Assembly: GCF_050948175.1 (NCBI RefSeq)
Contig: NC_135195.1
Coordinates: forward strand, 10,940,001-11,004,000
Reading direction: 5' to 3'
From: Xylocopa sonorina
Taxonomy: Eukaryota > Arthropoda > Insecta > Hymenoptera > Apidae
Length of the DNA stretch: 64,000 nucleotides
The position numbers were made by a program, and so were the translations under genes. Under the pieces are notes generated by a model, which was not told the origin of the DNA, searched no databases, and worked only from the letters and a program-made list of their open reading frames with translations. Numbering within the stretch: the stretch's first letter is position 1; every line of letters starts with the position of its first letter. This document shows positions 1-13,063 of this stretch, piece by piece.

Positions 1-35
1 ATAAATGATATCTAATAAATTGTACATCGTTCCAG

Positions 36-757
36 AGATGTGTTTGGCTCGATATCTTTCCACGATTTAAAACAAAATGGCGACGAGACATTTGTCACAC
101 AAGAGAACAAAAAGGAATTCGTTGATCTCTATGCGGACTTCTTACTTAATAAATCCGTAGAAAGGCAGTTCAAGGCATTTAGACGTGGTTTTCAAATGGT
201 TACAGATGAAAGTCCACTTGCGTTACTGTTTAGACCCGAGGAAATCGAACAAGTATGTTGAAGTAATTATTTATAACCTGTGTACTTATTTTTAATAATA
301 AATGGCTATCGTTTTGCTTCTATAGCTCGTTTGTGGTAGCAAAGTTTTCGATTTCGCGGAATTGGAAGCAGCCACAGAATACGAGGGTGGCTACACTGTC
401 GATAGTAAGGCAGTGCGTAATTTCTGGAGGGTTGCGCATTCGTTACCACCGGAAAGTCAACGAAGGCTTCTTCAATTTACCACTGGAAGCGATAGGGTAC
501 CAGTTGGTGGTCTGTCAAGGCTGAAGATGGTTATTGCTAGACACGGACCAGATTCTGATAGGTAAAATTCATATAAAATTCTATTAAATAATATTATCCA
601 TATATAAACTATTTAATTCTTTCTCTCAAATTTCAGATTACCAATAGCCCACACGTGCTATAACGTGTTACTGTTGCCAGACTACAGTACAATAGAGAAG
701 TTACAAGATCGTTTATTGAAAGCGATTAATTATTCAAAGGGTTTCGGCATATTGTAA
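36..757 (+). CDS. Ube3a: Ube3a-type HECT E3 ubiquitin ligase, C-terminal 190 residues (5' end outside window)
   Basis: Three exons, 36-252, 326-561 and 637-757, joined by short GT-AG introns, encode the end of a HECT domain. Family knowledge: the HECT C-lobe takes ubiquitin from an E2 onto a catalytic cysteine and passes it to substrate. Seen: the stretch KSVERQFKAFRRGF, then LFRPEEIEQLVCGS across the first junction, LQFTTGSDRVPVGG, and LPIAHTCYNVLLLP, which holds the catalytic Cys near the end. The protein finishes KGFGIL then TAA; UBE3A ends almost the same way (KGFGML), which separates it from the other HECT ligases. The exon at 36 follows an AG at 34-35 and continues upstream codons in phase 1, so the upstream exons lie beyond the left edge. 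No frameshift is seen. Identification as Ube3a rather than another HECT ligase is firm. Confidence 0.95.
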
Positions 758-3325
758 ATGTGCATAAAAAGCTTCGATATCTCCCCCAGTCTTTCAAAGT
801 ACATCGAGTTCCAAACGTGGAATTTGAGATTCCCTCCTTCTACCCCCGCTACGTGAACGCATATTTATTCGAAATTTTTGCAAACGCGTGGAAATGCTGA
901 AAAAGAGCCCTAGCTTTCCTGAAACGATCCGAAATAAGAGAAAGATAAAAAAAAGAAGAAATCACCGTTTGATACCGAGAATACCTCGCAATCGATCGTT
1001 GTCCTCCAACACGTTTCCCTTTATGCAAACGGAAACTGGAATTGCTGTACAAAAAAAAGTAACACAAAGTTGTTGCGATAGCGTGCTTTGAAATTTCCTT
1101 GCACCCTTCCGCGTTATTTAAGACGCCAAAGCAGATTGACGCACTTGGAATAAGTCTTGCCAACGATTTTGTTTTTCATTACACGCGCTATCCCTGCTTC
1201 TCGTCTTAAGTGGTTATTCGCTCGAAAGTTTCTAGAAAACGGACACCATTTACGAATTTATTCTTTTATACTAAAAGATCTGCACGTAATTAGTGTTTCG
1301 CACATTGGTTTACTAGGAAGCTATTAACGTTCGAAAACCACAGAAAGAAAAGAGACAAGACAAGTTACATTCCCTTTTTACAAGATGCTAGCAGAACTAG
1401 AATCTCATACAACCGAATCTATTATTTGGTTTACGGATTAAGTAGGTATTTTTTTCTAAAAATTTCCTTCGCGATCGAATGAAAAAGAGAACGTAGAACT
1501 GCTTTCGTTATAACTTACTAAATTTCCCCTGTATCGCTACTACCTCATAACTATTATTTGAGCTTTAGCAAAACGGCGGTCGATTGAAAAAGAGCTTTTA
1601 GACGAAGTTTAAACGAAACTTTATTTTAACCCGTTTTAAAAAAGAAAGCGGGAGGGAGAGACGGAAATATTGTTAATATTTTTATAATTCTATTAGGGAG
1701 AACAGAGAACTCTATGAACGATATACGTACAATTTGAAATCGATATGCTCGCTAGTCTCTAAGAAATCTTGTCAGCTATTTTCGAGAGGACGCGTTCAAA
1801 GTTTTCAAGGGTTCGTCAACGTTTCGGACCTTTCAAACACTTGTTCTCGACGAAGAAACGAGATTCTTAGATAGAGTTCGAGCGAATATCCCCTTAATCG
1901 ATCGAAGAAGATCGGTCCATTTCGTTTCCGAATCGGCTTTTACAAAGTTGCTGCGACTTGCTTCTCGATGTTTTTAATTTTAAACGCAGTACAATGCAGA
2001 GTGCACACAGCTTAAGAGTAATAATAGTGAGATGCGCGACTGTGATGAGTGCGAAAGTGAGCCGGGAACGATGGGTCGGAATTTGTAGAGATATATACGT
2101 GTATCGTAGACTTAGTGAATCCTATAGTTGGTACTTGATGCTGCAAAAAAAAAAATGCCGAGGAACACCCCTTTCGACGTTCGTCGTCACGTTCTACACA
2201 CAAGACATTTTGTACATGGCAAGAAAAAAGGAGAACGCAATCATGATCACTGACCTTTCTTTCTTTCTTTCACGTTTCTTTAAAGTTTGTACGTGTGTAT
2301 GTATAACTGGTTCTTTTCAATTTCTCTTTCTATCACCGTTTCGTCTTGATACGCAAAGTAGTATCCGATCTATATACATACATATATAAATATATATATA
2401 TATGTACACGTAACATACACGGGTATGAATTTGTATAAACGTAATTGGCGGCTTCCTCGAGATACCGCTGTCCACGTTGTCGGCTGTCTTATTGTTAGTC
2501 ACGTGACAATATATAAAATAAAGTTCTATCGAGTAATTCGTGCGCCATTTATTTTCGCAGCAATCTAGTAACGTAAGAGATCGGTTGTAAGCGCGAGCCA
2601 AAAATTGGTCGATTCGAAACGAGTCAAGCGTTATTACGCAGAGCGATTCATCTGACTCTGAGGTCACTTGAAAACCATGTATACGTTGTACGAAAGAGTG
2701 TGCGAGCCAAATGCGAGTGTACGATCTTCAAGGAGGAACATGTGTTGCGATAAGAATTCTTTTCTTTCTTCTTATCCGTTGCTTACACGTAAAGCTCCGA
2801 GGGTCACCAGGAATTTTTTAGCGTCAACACCCTATATTTTCTTTGGCGAGAATTTGTAACAAATACAGGATGCGCCGCTAAGAAATCGAAGGCAACCTTT
2901 AATAATTCACGCACGAACGCTGTGTCTAGGGAAAAGAGTGGTTACTCCAGCACGCGTCGCCTTTGAGATCGCGCGATTCTCGGTTCGTACACTTGTTCGT
3001 GCCGCGAGTAGGTAACGAGTAATTTTAGGCGATCGAATTAAGCGAATTACCCTGTACGTTACCGGTTGTCAGGTGACGTTGGGCACGGCGGACAATTTCA
3101 CGCGTGTACGTAAAATTCTGAACGCGAAACGTCCCCTCCGCAGACCCCTTTTTCGTGGACGAACAGAAGATGAAAATTAGCTGACGTTTCCTCCGCTGTT
3201 GCGACCGGCAAAGGGGCAAATTGTAACCGTTTGTTTAAATTGTATACCGTATCGAAAGCGAAGTCACGTTTACGAGCAACGAGAGCGATCAAGCCGCGAT
3301 AGATCGTGCATCCCGATTTTCGAAT
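758..3325. other. Ube3a 3' UTR and spacer; no gene seen
   Basis: This stretch follows the Ube3a stop and precedes the next start codon. It is AT-rich, and its open frames lie on both strands without recognisable domains or paired splice sites. It contains a TA-rich microsatellite at 2371-2405 and an AATAAA near 2516 that could end a long Ube3a 3' UTR. I see no RNA gene or further coding exon. Confidence 0.5.
2371..2405. repeat. TA-rich microsatellite
   Basis: Short run of TATATACATACATATATAAA followed by (TA)n. It is a simple sequence repeat with no terminal features. Confidence 0.8.
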
Positions 3326-4727
3326 ATGAACGATTCACAGAATCAGAACAGTCTCGATTTTGTACCAAAGTCTGATTATAATGAGAAGTGGCATCTGGAA
3401 AATAAATGTCTTTTTCATGATCAACAAGTAAACGAGAACTAGAATAGCCTCCACCTGTGTACTCTCATATCTATTTTCTTTCTCTCCGCTTTCTCTCTTT
3501 ATAATTACTCCGTTGTACGCTGGTCAACCCTTGAAAAACCGATGTATCGTGTGAATTGTACGCGCTAATTTATTCTCCACCCTTCTCGCTAGTTTCCGGA
3601 AGAGGAGAAACGCGGAGGAAAGAAGAAACGTGCGATAAGTCCGTCGATGTGTCATCTTTGCTCGCAATTGGATGAAAATTTTCAGTCGAGAACAGATGGG
3701 AACAGTTTCAGTAGAAAATCAGGCGATTGGAAGTGCGACGATGCAAAAATCGACCGTTCTTTGGAAAGCATCGCGCAAGAGGATACGGTGCCTGAATGGA
3801 GGTGGAAGAACCCTTACAGTTTTTCCGATTTCGATCGATCGAAACGCTGGCAACGATACAATTTTACCACGGGTAAAATCCTTCCAAGACTTAGCCGAGA
3901 ATTGCACTCGACTGTGAATAATTTAACGAATTATACGATAAATTTGTTTCCCTTTCATAGGGGATGACTTCACATCGAGATTGTTACGCGATCTGCGTAA
4001 CAGAGACAATCGTTGCGGAGATCGTTTAGAAAGTAACGTAAAACGTAATTTCTTGTACAACTTCCGGGAATGCTTGGTCAATTATCAAGAATTATGTGGC
4101 GTTCCACGAACAGAGTACACGTTTTCGGCTCTAATTGGCACAATGGGTCGAGTAACCGGTCGATCTCTTCTTGCGTTGTTGCACGTGATGCTGAACATCA
4201 TACCCGTCGTGGAGGTATCTTAAATCAACAACCATTTTACTGGAATAATTTATTTGATAGCGTGTTAGAAATTTCATTACTCGGTCGAAATTGCGAGTTT
4301 CAATGAAGTTCCTTTATTTTTTATTTTCAACAATTACTGAAACTAACTTTAAATGTATTCATGTATAAGTTTCTGTATATATTAGTAAAAATTTATTTTC
4401 GCACGCGAACGAAAAAGATTTCGAACATTTGGATATTGAAATGTTTAATGTCTAGTGGATTTAATGTGTAAATATTCATGGACGCGAGAAGGTAAACGAT
4501 AAAATCGTACTTTTCAGGTATTCCTGCACGTATTGCGCTTCATACTGGATAAAGTGATTGGTATAATCGATAGCAAAGACTTCCGCCAGACGATAGTTCG
4601 ATGTTTGGTATTCACCACAGAATTGTTCAGCGTTTATGTTTGTTTAATATTCATATTCGGTTTTATTGTCTTGCCAATCGTGCACATGGTAATTGATATA
4701 TTAGCGAAGATTATGCTCTATCACTAA
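3326..4727 (+). CDS. Unrecognised four-exon membrane protein, 281 residues
   Basis: Predicted exons are 3326-3427, 3593-3872, 3961-4214 and 4518-4727. The phases (0, 1, 0) fit at all three junctions and total 282 codons. The start is the ATG at 3326 (MNDSQNQN). The acceptor at 3591-3592 follows a pyrimidine tract (CCACCCTTCTCGCTAG) and opens exactly in frame; a shorter form could start at the ATG at 3647. The first two thirds is hydrophilic: a basic patch (EEEKRGGKKKRA), a CHLC pair, and a WRWKNPYSF segment. The last third is strongly hydrophobic: about residues 192-228, across the third junction, and about 238-278 (LVFTTELFSVYVCLIFIFGF onward). It ends in a short KIMLYH tail. This suggests a two- to four-pass membrane protein with a cytosolic N-terminal half. 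I do not recognise the family. Splice fit makes the gene likely; its function is unknown. Confidence 0.7.
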
Positions 4728-4836
4728 TAGGTAAGACTTGTACAATTTAATGGTATCACAAGCAATTACTGTTACGTCAATCTGTCCGACGATTATTGAG
4801 AATTGTTTGCATATACACGATTAAAAGATTCTTTTA

Positions 4837-4842
4837 AATAAA
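4837..4842 (+). promoter_or_regulatory. Poly(A) signal of the preceding membrane-protein gene
   Basis: AATAAA lies 110 nt after the TAA at 4725-4727. The spacing is ordinary for an insect 3' UTR. Confidence 0.5.
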
Positions 4843-6301
4843 CTTACGCATCTTGTAATTATTATGTATCTCGAAAATGAGGCCTGATATTAATTTGATC
4901 TTTAGAATGTCACCCCTCTCGTTCATCCTATCTCTAAGTACTCTGTGCAATCCTTTCGACGATTACGCAGAGATCGTCGTAAACGATAATAAAAAAAATG
5001 ATTTCATTAAAAACTGGTGCCCACAGCACACGCTGGAAAGCGAATATTATTTTTCTCCGTCTTTTAAACGGGCGATATAAAACCACATTGCTATCGAATT
5101 AATTAGATATTAACGATACGGCTCTCGTCTTTAGAACCTTATCTTAGAGTCTCGTTAAAATATTATATTTCGTATTCTAATTGCTCTATTCTAAAAAGTT
5201 TCAAATATGATACCATTGACAAAGAGTAATACTTTTCAATGTACGAATGTATGATTCGTGCGCCCGTCAAGCCTAATTAATTTTGCATCCCACCCATTTT
5301 TTATTCAACATCAATTAAGAATTTGGAGTATTCGATCTCTAACGAAGAAAAGAACGAAGAGCAAAACTTCAATTCCTCCTAATTCGAACGACTTCGACGG
5401 GCACGCATTTCAGAATAAAAAGAAGAAGAAGAAACACGTCGAATGTCTTTCTGGTACCTACACATTCGATCCGTGATTAGTCAGTTTGTACGAATATTCG
5501 AACAATTGATTCGACAGTCTCATTGATTCGAAGCGTGCTGCTTTAAGCGAAGAAACGAAGGGATGTGCAAGTGTGTGTTTTCCCTTTGACACAGTCAATT
5601 TTAGTGCCGATACTACCACTAATTTTATAAAATTACTTATGTATTACGATCATTAAATGCAAATGGATCATTAAATGCAATTCTATCGCCAGGAAATAAT
5701 TAAATGCGAGCAACTGATCGTGAACTTGATCACCTACAAATTAATACGCATGGTGAATAAATAATTACCACCGCCTGATAACAAACAATCACGACAATGG
5801 CACCCAGATACTTACTGTTAATCCCTATCGCTATTGTTCTGTGACAAATAAATAATTACTACCTCATAAATATAGATAAGTTAAGTACTAACCACACCTT
5901 TTAAATATATACGTACATCGATCCCTCGATTTGCCTGGTACCATTTTTTTTTTATACATAGCCTCAGTCTTTCGTGACTTCATTTCAGCTTACTCAAAGA
6001 TATCTTCGACAAGCTTCACGCACTTTCCAAATCGAAGGTCCTTAATTACCCTAAATAAGAAACATTGCACAATTACTTCCAATTACTACTCGTCGTTAAC
6101 TGAGAGTCACAATATACCTATCCTCGCATTTACATTATTCCCTAATCAGATCACGATATCTCGTTACAGTGTACATTTCCCTTGGAAGAAAACGGAATAT
6201 CCATCTCTGCCATGACAGACAACAAACCCTCGAAGTGTTTGCACTTTAAACCGTGATACATCACCGAGGAAAAGAACGACGATCGATCTCGAGCTTGAGA
6301 A
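4843..6301. other. Spacer between convergent genes
   Basis: AT-rich sequence between the 3' ends of the membrane-protein gene (+) and chaoptin (-). Part of it is probably the chaoptin 3' UTR. It holds an 18-bp tandem duplication at 5648-5680. No coding exon is supported. Confidence 0.5.
5648..5680. repeat. 18-bp tandem duplication
   Basis: GATCATTAAATGCAA occurs at 5648-5662 and again at 5666-5680. A degenerate third copy (ATTAAATGCGAG) follows near 5700. Confidence 0.8.
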
Positions 6302-9300
6302 TTAGTAGATTGCCATTACAAAAAGGACGAGGAAGAAAATGACCAGACGACGGGGCGCTTCGATGTAACCCGCAGCACCCCATCCACACTCGAGATCTGT
6401 CTTCAGCGCCTCCAGCACCGATATATTGTTCTTGTTCAAGCAAAACGACTCGCGGAGATCGTCGTCCCAGCCATTGTCCCAACAATCGAACTCGTCGTCC
6501 TCCTCGTCCCGTTCGAAGTTCTTGAACTCGCTGTAAGTGGTGCAACGATCCTCCTGGTACTGTCTGTGCTTCCTCTGCCACGTTTCCATCCATCTGAAAA
6601 GAGCCACGATCATTTTCCAAGGCGAGTAACTTAAATAAACACCTCTCAAGATATTTACGCGTTCTGTAACATTCGATTTGTACGAGCACAGTGGCATAAA
6701 CTCCGTCGAGCTTTCAACGGCGATTTTATTCACGCGAGGGGAACGTTGCTCGAACGCGTGTGGCAAGTAAAAATGGAACTCCACGCGGTGACTCACCCGA
6801 TGTCACAATCGCAAGTGAAATAACTTCCCGCGACCGTGAGTTTCAACAGGAACCGCTTCCCTGGCACGCCTGGCTTGTAACCGTTCGACGGATTGTGAAG
6901 AGTCCGCACCTCGTTGTTATAAAGGTGAACCGTCACGTTTCGCACCCATTCTGCGTTCTCGAACATATTCTTCGGGATAGTGTCCACGCTCGTGTTGTAC
7001 ATCCCAAAATGCAAATGCGGGTTCCTTATGCCCTGGAACACAAGAAACGTCTCTCTTCTTCGTTCTTCGCTTCGATCTTCTTCTTTGACAAAAATTAGCC
7101 AGTTATCGAAATTACATACCCGAAGTATCTCAGGACTTATAGTCTTCAGAGCTCGACCAGTCAGCGTTATGTTGAACAATTTGGTAGGGAGCTTCCCTTT
7201 CATTTCCTTCTCCAAATCCGTGTCATTTTGTACCTAGAAAGGAGACGTTGGATACTTGTCAATAACTTCGTGGAAGAATGCTGCGAAGATATAATAAACT
7301 CGTAATTAAATAAAGTATCGCGTACGTCGATGACCAGATGCCTCAAACCGTGGTTGTACTCGAGGATATTTGGGAAATTGAAATTCTTCACGCCGTTGTA
7401 AGCGGTTATATATAACTTGCGCAGTTTCGTCGCTTTGCACAGCGCTCCGCTCTATAAATGAAGAAAATATTGAATTTCAGTGGAGGAGAATACTTCAACC
7501 GCGCCAAACATTTTACACGTATAGTACAAACTATAAGATGCATAAAAAATCGAAAAGACTCTTCTCTTTCTTTATTTAAGTAAAGGCTCACTTCGAATGT
7601 TGACAAAGACAAACGCCGTAGATCCAATTCCTCGAGGCTATCCGCGATACCTAAGAAGCTAGTGTTACTGATGGCTGTGATGGGGTTGTCCGCGAGGTTG
7701 AAGGTTTTCAGTTCGGGTAGGGTGTGCGTGATCAATGGGACCACCGTCAGATCGTTGGCGCTCAGGTCCAAGTAGTGAAGAGACGTTAGATTCGAGGCTG
7801 TTTCGGCTGGTATCGATGCCAGCTCGTTGTGCGACAGGTACAGCGTTTGCAATCGTCGCAGCGGCAAGTCTGGCATCTTTCAAACAAACGAATGCAATGA
7901 GCAAACTGTCGTGTTCGATCGACTCCTATTTATCAGCATACGTACGCTTAAAAGTGAAATATTGCTTAGATCAAGATAGAGAAGCGAGTCTTCCAAGCCG
8001 GTGAACGTTCTCCCGCGCGATTCCAAGAGTAGCTGCTTATTGTGACTTAAATCGAGATGAGTTAGGTAGGGTAGGTCCGAGAACACTCCGTCGTCGAGTC
8101 TGACCAGTCGATTGTATGATAGATCCAGCCATGTTAAACTCTGAAACCAGTAATCACTGAAATATCTATACAAGTAGCTTTTCTAAGATTTTCATTTCTT
8201 CTTAAGCAGATGAAGAGATTGTTAAGAAATATTTTTCTATAGGAAACCAACTCGTAGCCTAAATATGGCGTCCGTGGTGTGAATCCCCGACAGAGTGTTC
8301 CAGGACATGTCCAATATGGAGAGGCTGCCAGCCGCTGAGATGGACATCACTTTCATCGGCAGCCTCGCGAACTGGTTGTGAGACAGATCCAAACTCTCGA
8401 TGCTCGCATCGGCGAACATGTTATCCGGCAAGGTCCTCAGCCTGTTATGCGAGAGATCGATGATCCTCAGCTTCTTCAGCGGCCTGATGGCCTCCGCCGG
8501 TATGTCCATGATGTTGTTCCACGAGAGGAACAGCACTTGAATGTTGCGCGTGTTCCTGAAGCAGTCGAAGTCGATCTCCATCAGCTCGTTGTGGCTGAAG
8601 TCCAGCCACTGCAAGTGCGGCATGTTCCCGAAGACGCCCTGCGTGACGTTGCTCAGCTGGTTGTGGGACAGGTACAGATGCGTCAGCGAGTATTCGACCG
8701 GTTTGAAGTAGTACTTCATTATGTCGGAGATATTGTTGTAGCTCAAGTCGAGGACCTTGATGTTCGACTGGATGGCACCGCCGACTGGAACACGAAGAAA
8801 GAAGAAGTCAGAGGAGCGGTTCGCGTTTCATTTCTCGATCGAGAAGCTTTTAAACATTTCTGGATTCGAGCAAGGTGCAGTAAATCCCTATTGAGTTCAA
8901 GTACGTTCATGAAAGGAAAGAATTCGTGAGAGTTAGAGGTAGGACAATTAGAGTTGGTATACTTAGCCAATTTGAATCGATGATGACGGGTTTCATCGAC
9001 TTTCGTTTAGCTGGCTTTGGAAGGTCTGGTTAATCCACTTATGGTATATAACGACGTATGCTAATTTGATTGTATAATTACTACGATTGGATACATTTAG
9101 ACGAGATTCAGCGAAATGTGTAAAATAAAAAGTTATTAAGAAGGGAGTTAAATGTGTTCGTCTTGGGACGAATTGCAAAATGGACTCACTGGTGGTAGGT
9201 GGTGTAAACATGGTACTGTTAATCCATAATTTGCGGATCTCGTTGTGGCTGGCATTCACCTTGAACGACGATAACGTTCCGACTTGATCGAACCAGCCGA

Positions 9301-12300
9301 AATCGAATTCGGTCAGATCGTTGTAGGACAAATCCAGAAACTCCAAGTCTGGTAGATTCTTGAACAGAAATTATAAAAAATGTTAAGCGATCGTTCATGA
9401 TGAATGTTGATTCGTTCTTTATTTGATTTTGCCCTGACGTCAGCAATTAACAACGCGAAAATATTGAATGGGTAATTAAATTTTGCACTGAATTAAATTC
9501 CCAGTAAATGAAACATTTCATGTGCTTCCAATAAAAGAAGGCTATTTACGTTATAAAATAATTAAAGCACATTGCAACGGATAAAAATATTGCAAAACAA
9601 ATTTCGGTATTACCTGAAAAGATTCGTCCGTGAGATCCTTCATTTTATTACCACGCAAATTGATATACTTCAACAATTTCATATTCATGAACGCCCGCCT
9701 CTCGATTTTATCTATAGCGTTGTCCTCCAGATTTATCATCGATAATTTCGGCAAATCGACGAACGTGTGAGTTTGCAGCATTTTAATCATGTTGAACGCG
9801 AAATTCACTTCCTCCAGATACGAATGTATATCGCCCTGAATTAATTAAACGTCAACGAAGTTCCCTCCGAGGAGAACCATCGATCGAAGTGTAAATTATC
9901 GAAGATACCTGAAACGTTCCCTTTCTGATCTCCCCGATTTCATTGTCCTGCAATTCGATTCGCCTGATCCTCTTCAGGAAATGGAACGACGTGTCTGGCA
10001 GCGATTTAATTTTATTGTTGCTGAAATCGAGGTGCTGCAGGTTCGTCAGAAACTTAAACGGCCCGCTCGGTATTTCTGAAACGGTGGTGGCTAAGCCGCG
10101 TGACATTCTCAATGTCAGGAGCGAATGGCCGACCTGGAGAACAATTATCTTTCGATTAAACGATGATTTCACTTACTGAAACCATGCCTGGGATGATATC
10201 ACGCTCTATCAAGTGCTATTTAATTACATTACTCGTTATTTCAGCCATTGAAGGACAGTGATGGAAGCTTCATAGCATATAATAGCGAAGCAAGTGACGA
10301 TTTCAAAGAAGCCCGGTTTTACTGGCATTATCTGTGGCTACCAAGGCCTCCGACCTCGGAATGCGGTCAGCATACATTTCAATTGAATATTCGAGTAAAT
10401 TGACTGATTCTTGCGGATCGAACGCATTCGAGATTTTGTATGGTTGCTCGATTGCCTTTTCGTCTCGCGCGGTACAAGTTTCGTTCCACTTCTGCGCCAG
10501 CATTTTTATCCGTTGACACCGATGTGGCGAGAATATAAATATAAGAATAGCGACGATTATAAACGATTGTAACGCGACAACTACGAAATGAAACTCGTGT
10601 ACTGACAGTCTAAATTAGACAGCCATGACCCGTATTTCGTCCGGCTAAAATTCTGCGATTTGACTTCCGAAGATCTAATATTGGCATTCGACGTTCCTAA
10701 TATAATCGCTCGCGCAGCGGCGAACGAAGAGCACCGTAAAGAGAAATAGCTCGCGGGTAAAAAGAAACGCGCTGGTACGGGCCAGATAGGATTACCTCGG
10801 AGAAAGCTTCGTCTTCGATCGAGGTGATCGAGTTCTCCGAAAAGTCCAGGTACTTGATCCCCCTTACGTGCATGAAGGCGTGATTCTTGATGGTATTCAG
10901 GTTGCTTTTGACCACGTGAAGCTCTTTGATGTCCATACCGTATTCCATAAAATCCTCCGGGGACAGCGTCGACTCTGGCATCCGCGAGATCGAAAGGAAC
11001 CGCATGTTTCGCATTTGCCGCAGATCTTGAAGGGATATCACGCTGTTCTCCTTCCCGCTCAGATCGAGGTTGTACAGAGAGTATTGAAATCCGTTGAATA
11101 CCTCGGCTGGTGGTCCCCAGAGAAATTGTCGATTTCAAAGAAATGAACGGTAAACGGTAATAAAAAGAAAATTAGCTCACACAACAGATGGAGAATGTAC
11201 ACGATAAGAATGGATACTGGTGTTATCTGGAAAGTTATATGGTAGAGATTTTCAGAAAGTTTTCACTTTACCCGGCGACAATGTTTGGATCTTGTTCTCG
11301 CGGAAGATCAGAGTGCGCAAGAAATCGTACTCCTGAAAGACGGGACTTGGGAGAAACGTAATGTTATTCCCGGAGAGATCGAGCAGTTCTAGGGACGATT
11401 CCAGGCCAGCGAAATCGGGGGAGCTCACTTCTATCAGATCGCAATCGCTGAGATAAAGTTCCCGTATTCTCGAGTCTCTGAACGCACCCTCCTGAAACAT
11501 ATCGTCGCCATTTTTCGCTACCAAGTTGCGATATTCGTGAGAATTGCAACGAAAGAGAAAAATCTTACCTCGATCGTAGTCAGGGGATTGCCATCGAGAT
11601 AGGTCTTGTTGACTTTGTAAAAGTGTTGAAAGTCACCGGGCATCAGCGTTTCGATCTGATTGTAATCCAGACGTACTATGTCCAATGACATCTGCAAGCC
11701 TCTTATTTCCGGCTCCTGTTGCATGTTTAGCATCTTCGATATCCTGTTGTAACTGAGATCGAGCACCTTCATGCGCTTCAGTGACGACAGCTGGGCGTAC
11801 GGAATGTGAGTCAATTGGTTCCCGTTCAGGTACAGGTAAACCAAGTGCGCCATGCCGTCTCTGAACACGGAAGGATCGATCTCCTTCAGATTGTTCTCTC
11901 GCAGATCGAGCATGTCCAGGTAGGTGAGGCCGGCGAACGCGTCCGCTGGGAGCCTGTCGATCGCGTTTCGTCCCAATCGCAGCTTCTGCAGAGAATTCTC
12001 GAGGCCACGCCAATTGTCCGCGGCGATTTTGGATATCTTGTTGCCTGTGAAAAAACCGGCGATTTACTCGACATTTTATTTGCCTCGGTTGGTTCTTTAG
12101 CAGCCCTTTGGCTGATGTGTATTTAGATAAAGTGTAATTTCAAACGCTTTTGGACTGAGTAAGACAAACGGAGGGTTTTGCAGGCAACGGTTAAGGATTA
12201 AGAGTAATCGTTGGGTTTAATTAAAAGAAGTTCGAGTTTTGGATGCAATTTGGAAGCTTATCTCGACACACACGAAATTAAGGATACCTGTTAGATCGAG

Positions 12301-13063
12301 AAATTGCAATTTCTGCAAATGCCTGAACGATCTGCTGGGGACCCTCTGCAGGCGATTGTAGGGTAATTCGAGTTCCCATAACGATCTCTCAAGCCCTAGG
12401 AAAGCTTCGTCCGGGATGTCGGCCAGAGGATTATGCTTGATCCGTAAGTTGTATAGACCTAAGAGATAGAAGAATTCCACGTAACGTAATCGATGTCCGG
12501 TCAGTGCACTTTAACCCCTATTTCATTCTTCCTTTGATCGACGACCCCTTCGTAATCTTAATAGACGTATTCTAATGAATGTAAAAAGGTGTCAACCACG
12601 TTAAGAAAATTAAAATTCTTTCTGGTGTTATTAATATTTTCAAGTTGTGAAAAATACTGTCTCAACAATAATAATAACAATTGAAGAATTACAATTGTTG
12701 GAAATTTCAAGCGATATCGACTTATTAAAAATCTTCTTGGACTTGATATTTTTACTAAGTCTAATTTTTTTCTATCCCGTTCATACCTGTGCTCATAAGA
12801 AACTGTGGCTGCAGAAACATCAATCCATTGTTCTCCAGTTGTAACATGAACACCTTGGAGGAATTTATTGGTTGTGGTATGCGCGGCATCGGTACGTTGT
12901 AACAGGTGACTATACCCAAATCAGGGATGGCTTTCGAGCAAGTGCAAAGGGGGTTGAAGAAACACGGTGGATATTGCACGGGAAGCTCGTGCATCCGAGC
13001 CAAGGATGCCCACATCATCAGCAACAGGGTGACAATCACCAAAACGTAACCGACCTTCACCAT
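6302..13063 (-). CDS. chp: Chaoptin, photoreceptor LRR adhesion protein, complete, 1283 residues
   Basis: Fifteen exons on the minus strand: 13063-12787, 12458-12288, 12044-11569, 11491-11272, 11106-10796, 10133-9909, 9835-9614, 9358-9190, 8784-8252, 8140-7946, 7876-7592, 7451-7326, 7233-7120, 7032-6797, 6593-6302. All phases match and total 1284 codons; Drosophila chaoptin is about 1315. Family knowledge: chaoptin is a GPI-anchored, homophilic adhesion protein of rhabdomere microvilli. Seen: a hydrophobic signal peptide at 1-22; a Cys cluster (CFFNPLCTCS) as an LRR N-cap; dozens of LxxLxLxxNxL repeats; diagnostic stretches such as GLERSLWEL, MRNMRFLSISR and DNAIDKIERRAFMN; and a C-cap CDCDIGWMETWQRK. 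The C-terminus is an acidic segment, then a short hydrophobic tail ending FFLVLFVMAIY with no cytoplasmic part, as expected of a GPI signal. An acceptor-like AG at 13080-13079 just upstream of the ATG suggests a spliced 5' UTR. The gene looks intact. Confidence 0.97.

Noticed and set aside
8378..8929. 183-codon plus-strand open frame over chaoptin exon 9
   Set aside because: Antisense shadow of the LRR coding exon.
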